Shown: positions 5,993 to 8,523 of the stretch, piece by piece
How the letters are laid out: each line of letters opens with the position of its first letter
How positions within the stretch are numbered: position 1 is the first letter of the stretch
DNA from: Thermoleophilia bacterium
GTDB taxonomy: Bacteria; Actinomycetota; Thermoleophilia; Gaiellales; SKUG01
Reading direction: 5' to 3'
DNA length: 8,523 nt
NCBI GenBank assembly: GCA_020438525.1
Contig: JAGQUL010000216.1
Coordinates: 862-9,384 of the forward strand
The notes under the pieces: generated by a model
The model's database searches: none
What the model saw: only the letters and a program-made list of their open reading frames with translations
What the model was told of the DNA's origin: nothing
Translations under genes and position numbers: made by a program

Positions 5993-6769
5993 ATGCCGCT
6001 TCCGCTCGACACCGCCAAGTACGGCCGCCCCAGCATCGTCAGCCCCGAGAAGCTCGCCCAGCACGGCCTCGAGAGCGGCGCCTATGCGGAGGTGCCGCCA
6101 CCGCGCGCGGCGATCCTCTGCTACCACCGCGGGCTCGCCCAGCAGCTGCTCGCCTCGCGCGCACACGTGAAGATCCCGGGCTTCTTCGGCGACACGTACC
6201 TGCTCGACGAGACCGACCGCGAGGTCGCGCTCGTGGCCGACTTCGGGATCGGCGCGCCGGTCGCGGCGGTGATGCTCGAGGACCTGATCGCGCTCGGCTG
6301 CCGCCGCGTGGCGTCGATCGGAACCTGCGGCGGGATGGACCAGGACCTCGCGGTCGGCGACCTGCTGCTGTGCACCGGTGCCGTGCGCGACGAAGGCACC
6401 AGCTACCACTACCTCCCCGACGGCGAGCCGGCACGGCCGGATGCGACGCTCACCGATGCGCTCGCCGCCGAGCTCGAGCGCCGCGGCGAGCCATATCGTC
6501 GAGGCGATGCGTGGACCACCGACGCTCCCTACCGCGAGACCGCCGACGAGGTTCGGGCCCACGTCGCTGCCGGCGTGCCGGTCGTGGAGATGGAGGCCGC
6601 CGCGCTGTTCGCGGTGGGGCAGGTGCGCGCGGCGCAGGTCGCGTCGCTGCTCGTCGTGAGCGACGTGCTCAGCACCCTCGACGGGTCGTGGGTCCCCGAG
6701 TTCCACGGCGACGTGGTGGGCAGCCGACTCGAGCTCGCGTTCGAGACCGCGCTCGCAGCGCTGCGCTGA
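5993..6769 (+). CDS. Nucleoside phosphorylase (purine/uridine phosphorylase family)
   Basis: This is a 258-residue enzyme of the NP-I family (PNP_UDP_1 fold), which cleaves nucleosides with phosphate to give a base and ribose-1-phosphate. Signatures are: G85-I-G-A-P-V-A-A, the glycine-rich loop after strand VALVADF; S109-I-G-T-C-G-G114 and the following VGDLLLCTGAVRDEGTSYHY (about 121-140), the base/ribose-binding segment; V198-E-M-E201-A-A-A-L-F, the family motif in which Met and Glu contact ribose; and V222-S-D224. An Asp at the last position is the purine N7/O6 contact in bacterial purine nucleoside phosphorylases, while uridine phosphorylases have other residues, so a purine substrate is slightly favoured. 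The overall look (GTSYHY, length) is also close to uridine phosphorylases, so specificity stays open. It is cytoplasmic, with a role in nucleoside salvage. The ATG at 5993 was chosen because family homology begins just after it. The next gene follows 29 bp after its stop. Confidence 0.85.
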   Translation: MPLPLDTAKYGRPSIVSPEKLAQHGLESGAYAEVPPPRAAILCYHRGLAQQLLASRAHVKIPGFFGDTYLLDETDREVALVADFGIGAPVAAVMLEDLIALGCRRVASIGTCGGMDQDLAVGDLLLCTGAVRDEGTSYHYLPDGEPARPDATLTDALAAELERRGEPYRRGDAWTTDAPYRETADEVRAHVAAGVPVVEMEAAALFAVGQVRAAQVASLLVVSDVLSTLDGSWVPEFHGDVVGSRLELAFETALAALR

Positions 6770-6798
6770 GCGGGGCGGGTTGCTGATCACGCCGATTC

Positions 6799-8001
6799 GT
6801 GCCGTTGCTGCTCCAGTTCCGCGCGCGGCGTGCCGATGACGCCATCGTGAGCCCACGCTTCCGCACCAGCGAGCCCCCGCGCGCGGATATCCCGCGTCGC
6901 ATTCGCGACCTCTATCCGCGTGCACGCGTACGTGCACGCCTGCACGTCATCCAGCCCGGCGAGGTCGTGCACGACGACCGGCTCTTCCGATACCTGCGTC
7001 GCGCGATGCGCCTCACGCTGTTCCTGATCTTCGTCGCGCCGATGCTGCTGGCCACGCGCGTCAACGCGAACGCGATCGCGTGGGGTGACGAGGTCTCGCG
7101 ACGCCTGACCGCCAGCGCCTTCCGCGTGCGACCGTACTGGCTTCGCTGGGAGGGCTGGGCCCGTGCTCGCGGCGGGCGACGCACCGCGGAGCTTCCCCCC
7201 TCGCAGCTGCTGGACGACGACCACGTCGAGCTGCCGTCCGGCGGCGTTCCATCGTATCGCCTGCTCGTCGGCAGGCGGCACGTGCCGATGCACGTCGCCT
7301 CGCTCTCCGTGCGCGACGACATGGCGACCCACCACGGCGCCTACGTCGCGCACGTGCAGCTGCCGGACGAGGTCGCGGACCGGTTTCCCGCATCGTCGCT
7401 GGTGCGGCGTCGCAGCCTCGGGCTGGCAGACAAGGCACCATGGGCCGGGCACCTGCTCGAGCTCGAGTCGATCCGGCTGGTCGACGACGCGCGCCTGCTC
7501 GTGACGGGCGGCGACGAGCTCGACTGGCGAGCGCTGATGGACCCCGCGCTGATCGACCTGCTTGCCGAGGGCATCCACGTGGAGTGGGTGCAGCGGGGCA
7601 CGTCGCTGCTGCTGCACTCGCCTGCCACGATGACCGCGGTTCGCCAGCCGGAGGCAGCGCGCCTTGACGCCCTGGCCGTGGCAGCTGCAGCGATCGAGCG
7701 GCGCATGGCGACGATCGCCGGTGATGGACGCGCGGTCGAGCCGGCAGTGCCGCCCTACGATCAGCGAGTACACCGTGCGATGTCGAAGCGACACCTGCAT
7801 CGTGCGCGTCAGGCCGACCTGGCGATGACGATCGACGAGCAGTTCGAGGAGCTCGCGAAGTACACGAGCGCCGACGAGGTCGAGCGCGTGCGTGCGGCGA
7901 TCGATGCGGGCACCTTCCGCGTCGACCATCTCGACGACCTGATCCACCACCGTCGCGCATCGATGTGGGGCGAGATCGACTCCGAGCGCGACGCCGCCTG
8001 A
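6799..8001 (+). CDS. Unrecognised single-pass membrane protein, possible DUF3137-like outer domain
   Basis: I do not recognise this 400-residue protein with confidence. Residues 1-69 are polar and Arg-rich. A hydrophobic segment (LTLFLIFVAPMLLATRV) spans about 72-88. The following 185 residues look like a beta/alpha domain. Its stretch at about 224-274 (LESIRLVDDARLLVTGGDE ... LMDPALIDLLAEGIHVEW ... SLLLHSPA) resembles the pattern of DUF3137-type proteins, where a strand-turn precedes a D-P-x-L-x-x-L-L helix. Residues from about 330 are charged and helical. The start is uncertain. GTG at 6799 is the longest reading; GTG at 6847 would remove 16 residues; ATG at 7006 (residue 70) would give a protein that begins like a secreted one, with a possible signal-peptide cut after VNANA. 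None has a clear Shine-Dalgarno. Base composition at third positions stays high from 6799, so translation from upstream is plausible. It follows the phosphorylase by 29 bp and could be co-transcribed. Confidence 0.65.
   Translation: MPLLLQFRARRADDAIVSPRFRTSEPPRADIPRRIRDLYPRARVRARLHVIQPGEVVHDDRLFRYLRRAMRLTLFLIFVAPMLLATRVNANAIAWGDEVSRRLTASAFRVRPYWLRWEGWARARGGRRTAELPPSQLLDDDHVELPSGGVPSYRLLVGRRHVPMHVASLSVRDDMATHHGAYVAHVQLPDEVADRFPASSLVRRRSLGLADKAPWAGHLLELESIRLVDDARLLVTGGDELDWRALMDPALIDLLAEGIHVEWVQRGTSLLLHSPATMTAVRQPEAARLDALAVAAAAIERRMATIAGDGRAVEPAVPPYDQRVHRAMSKRHLHRARQADLAMTIDEQFEELAKYTSADEVERVRAAIDAGTFRVDHLDDLIHHRRASMWGEIDSERDAA
6918..6939. repeat. 9-bp inverted repeat near the start of the 6799 gene
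   Basis: GCGTGCACG (6918-6926) and CGTGCACGC (6931-6939) are perfect reverse complements around CGTA. If translation starts at 6799 or 6847 this lies in coding sequence (residues RARVRAR). If the true start is the ATG at 7006, it would sit about 70 bp upstream and could be an operator. Confidence 0.45.
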
Positions 8002-8017
8002 ACGACGCGCGTGTGTC

Positions 8018-8090
8018 GGGCGTTGGCGCCGCGGTGTGACGCGCAGGTAACGAAATGCGGCGTATGGCCGCATTTCGTTACGCGGGGCGC
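8018..8090 (+). repeat. Tandem palindromic repeat, copy 1 (73 bp)
   Basis: This is the first of two adjacent 73-bp direct repeats, 16 bp after the stop of the membrane protein gene. It starts GGGCGTTGGCGCCG and contains a perfect hairpin with 15-bp arms, GTAACGAAATGCGGC (8047-8061) and GCCGCATTTCGTTAC (8067-8081), around the loop GTATG. The arms are much more A+T-rich than the flanks. Copy 2 differs at only two positions (8032 and 8089 in this copy), both outside the hairpin. Confidence 0.93.
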
Positions 8091-8163
8091 GGGCGTTGGC
8101 GCCGGGGTGTGACGCGCAGGTAACGAAATGCGGCGTATGGCCGCATTTCGTTACGCGGGGCAC
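8091..8163 (+). repeat. Tandem palindromic repeat, copy 2 (73 bp)
   Basis: This is the second copy, directly abutting the first. Its hairpin arms are 8120-8134 and 8140-8154 with the same 5-nt loop, identical to copy 1. The differences are G at 8105 (C in copy 1) and A at 8162 (G in copy 1). The period of 73 is not a multiple of three, so reading frames crossing both copies change frame; this argues against a coding role. Possible roles are a double terminator for the upstream gene, insulation of rpsL, or a REP-like dispersed element. Confidence 0.93.
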
Positions 8164-8284
8164 GTGTATTGGGCATGCGCGGGGCGCGCGGCGCGGGGGC
8201 GAGCTGGGCAGCGCGATTCCGAACAATTTCCGGCCGAATCGGGCCGCTTCCTGAGGATCGTGGCCGCTTGGAGACGGTTGTCAG

Positions 8285-8314
8285 TTGCGATCGACTCGCG
8301 TGAGGTGGTACATT
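8285..8314 (+). promoter_or_regulatory. Sigma-70-type promoter for rpsL
   Basis: TTGCGA (8285-8290) and TACATT (8309-8314) are separated by 18 bp and match the housekeeping -35 (TTGACA) and -10 (TATAAT) patterns at four of six positions each. Transcription would start near 8321, giving a leader of about 85 nt before the ATG at 8406. The stretch 8164-8284 upstream shows no gene; it holds a G+C-rich segment and one weak 5-bp hairpin (8231-8246). Confidence 0.6.
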
Positions 8315-8388
8315 TCCCCGTCGCTGCGTTGCGGCGCGTGGATCTCGTGTCCCCGCATGCCCGCGCACGACAGCCCAGAGAAGCCCCC

Positions 8389-8400
8389 AGGGAGCAAAGG
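8389..8400 (+). promoter_or_regulatory. Ribosome binding site for rpsL
   Basis: Two overlapping candidates lie before the ATG at 8406: AGGGAG (8389-8394, 11 bases upstream) and AAAGG (8396-8400, five bases upstream). The nearer one has the better spacing; the pair together makes a purine-rich tract that leaves the rpsL start in no doubt. Confidence 0.6.
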
Positions 8401-8405
8401 CCCGA

Positions 8406-8523
8406 ATGCCTACCATCCAGCAGCTGGTCCGCAAGCCGCGCAAGAAGGTCGTGTCGTCCAACAAGACGCCGGCCCTCAAGGGCGCGCCGCAGAAGCGCGG
8501 CGTGTGCACCCGCGTGTACACCA
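8406..8523 (+). CDS. rpsL: 30S ribosomal protein S12, N-terminal fragment
   Basis: The first 39 codons of the S12 gene are visible before the window ends. The sequence [14 protein letters not shown], then [20 protein letters not shown], is the universally conserved N-terminal extension of S12, which threads into the 30S body near the decoding centre. The Lys residues tied to streptomycin resistance (K43 and K88 in E. coli numbering) lie beyond the edge and cannot be read. The gene has its own promoter and ribosome binding site and normally heads the str operon (rpsL, rpsG, fusA, tuf), though those genes are outside the window. Here it is separated from rpoC by about 7.9 kb. Confidence 0.97.
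   Translation, partial: MPTIQQLVRKPRKKVVSSNKTPALKGAPQKRGVCTRVYT

Noticed and set aside
5850..6036. Longer N-terminus for the alpha/beta hydrolase
   Set aside because: The extra 63 residues are Arg/Pro-rich without homology-like features and would overlap the divergent phosphorylase start; the GTG at 5847 has a good ribosome binding site.
8018..8163. CRISPR array
   Set aside because: There are only two units, they abut directly with no variable spacers, and no cas gene is in the window.
6787..8226. Long - strand frame through the membrane protein gene and both hairpin repeats
   Set aside because: It is antisense to a better-supported gene, and the 73-bp repeat is read in two different frames in the two copies, which is not expected of a real protein.
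8078..8521. 147-codon - strand frame opposite the rpsL start
   Set aside because: It is antisense to rpsL and its promoter, and part of it derives from the palindromic repeat.

Overview
The window is G+C-rich DNA of actinobacterial type. It opens in the 3' end of rpoC (RNA polymerase beta') and closes in the first 39 codons of rpsL (ribosomal protein S12). The RpoC tail, the S12 start ([14 protein letters not shown]...), the GTG starts, the strong G/C preference at third codon positions and at least one apparently leaderless gene all suggest a high-GC actinobacterium. A deep branch such as Thermoleophilia is my best guess, from memory of the protein sequences only. Between these two housekeeping genes lie about 7.9 kb carrying seven other genes on both strands.

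Layout: (1) rpoC tail, + strand, 1-494. (2) A convergent gap, 495-689, dominated by a compound palindrome (512-648): 26-bp outer arms enclosing two 11-bp hairpins. (3) A small two-helix membrane protein of DUF3592 type on the - strand (690-1268). (4) Divergent from it, a CPA1-type cation:proton antiporter with a C-terminal TrkA_N nucleotide-binding domain (1382-3013), then a DsbA/FrnE-like thiol oxidoreductase (3052-3768), both + strand. (5) Convergent with these, a - strand pair: an epoxide-hydrolase-like alpha/beta hydrolase (5847-4930) followed 58 bp later by an FAD-dependent monooxygenase-like flavoprotein (4871-3777), probably one transcript. (6) Divergent from that pair, a nucleoside phosphorylase (5993-6769, +) and an unrecognised single-pass membrane protein (6799-8001, +). 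(7) A 404-bp gap (8002-8405) with two tandem 73-bp repeats, each holding a perfect 15-bp-arm hairpin, then a sigma-70-like promoter and ribosome binding site for rpsL.

The genes do not form one obvious pathway. The likely functional units are the hydrolase-flavoprotein operon (possibly oxygenation followed by epoxide hydrolysis), ion and pH homeostasis (antiporter), thiol redox (DsbA-like) and nucleoside salvage (phosphorylase). The most notable non-coding structures are the tandem hairpin repeat upstream of rpsL and the compound palindrome downstream of rpoC. No tRNA, rRNA, transposase, integrase or CRISPR array was seen.
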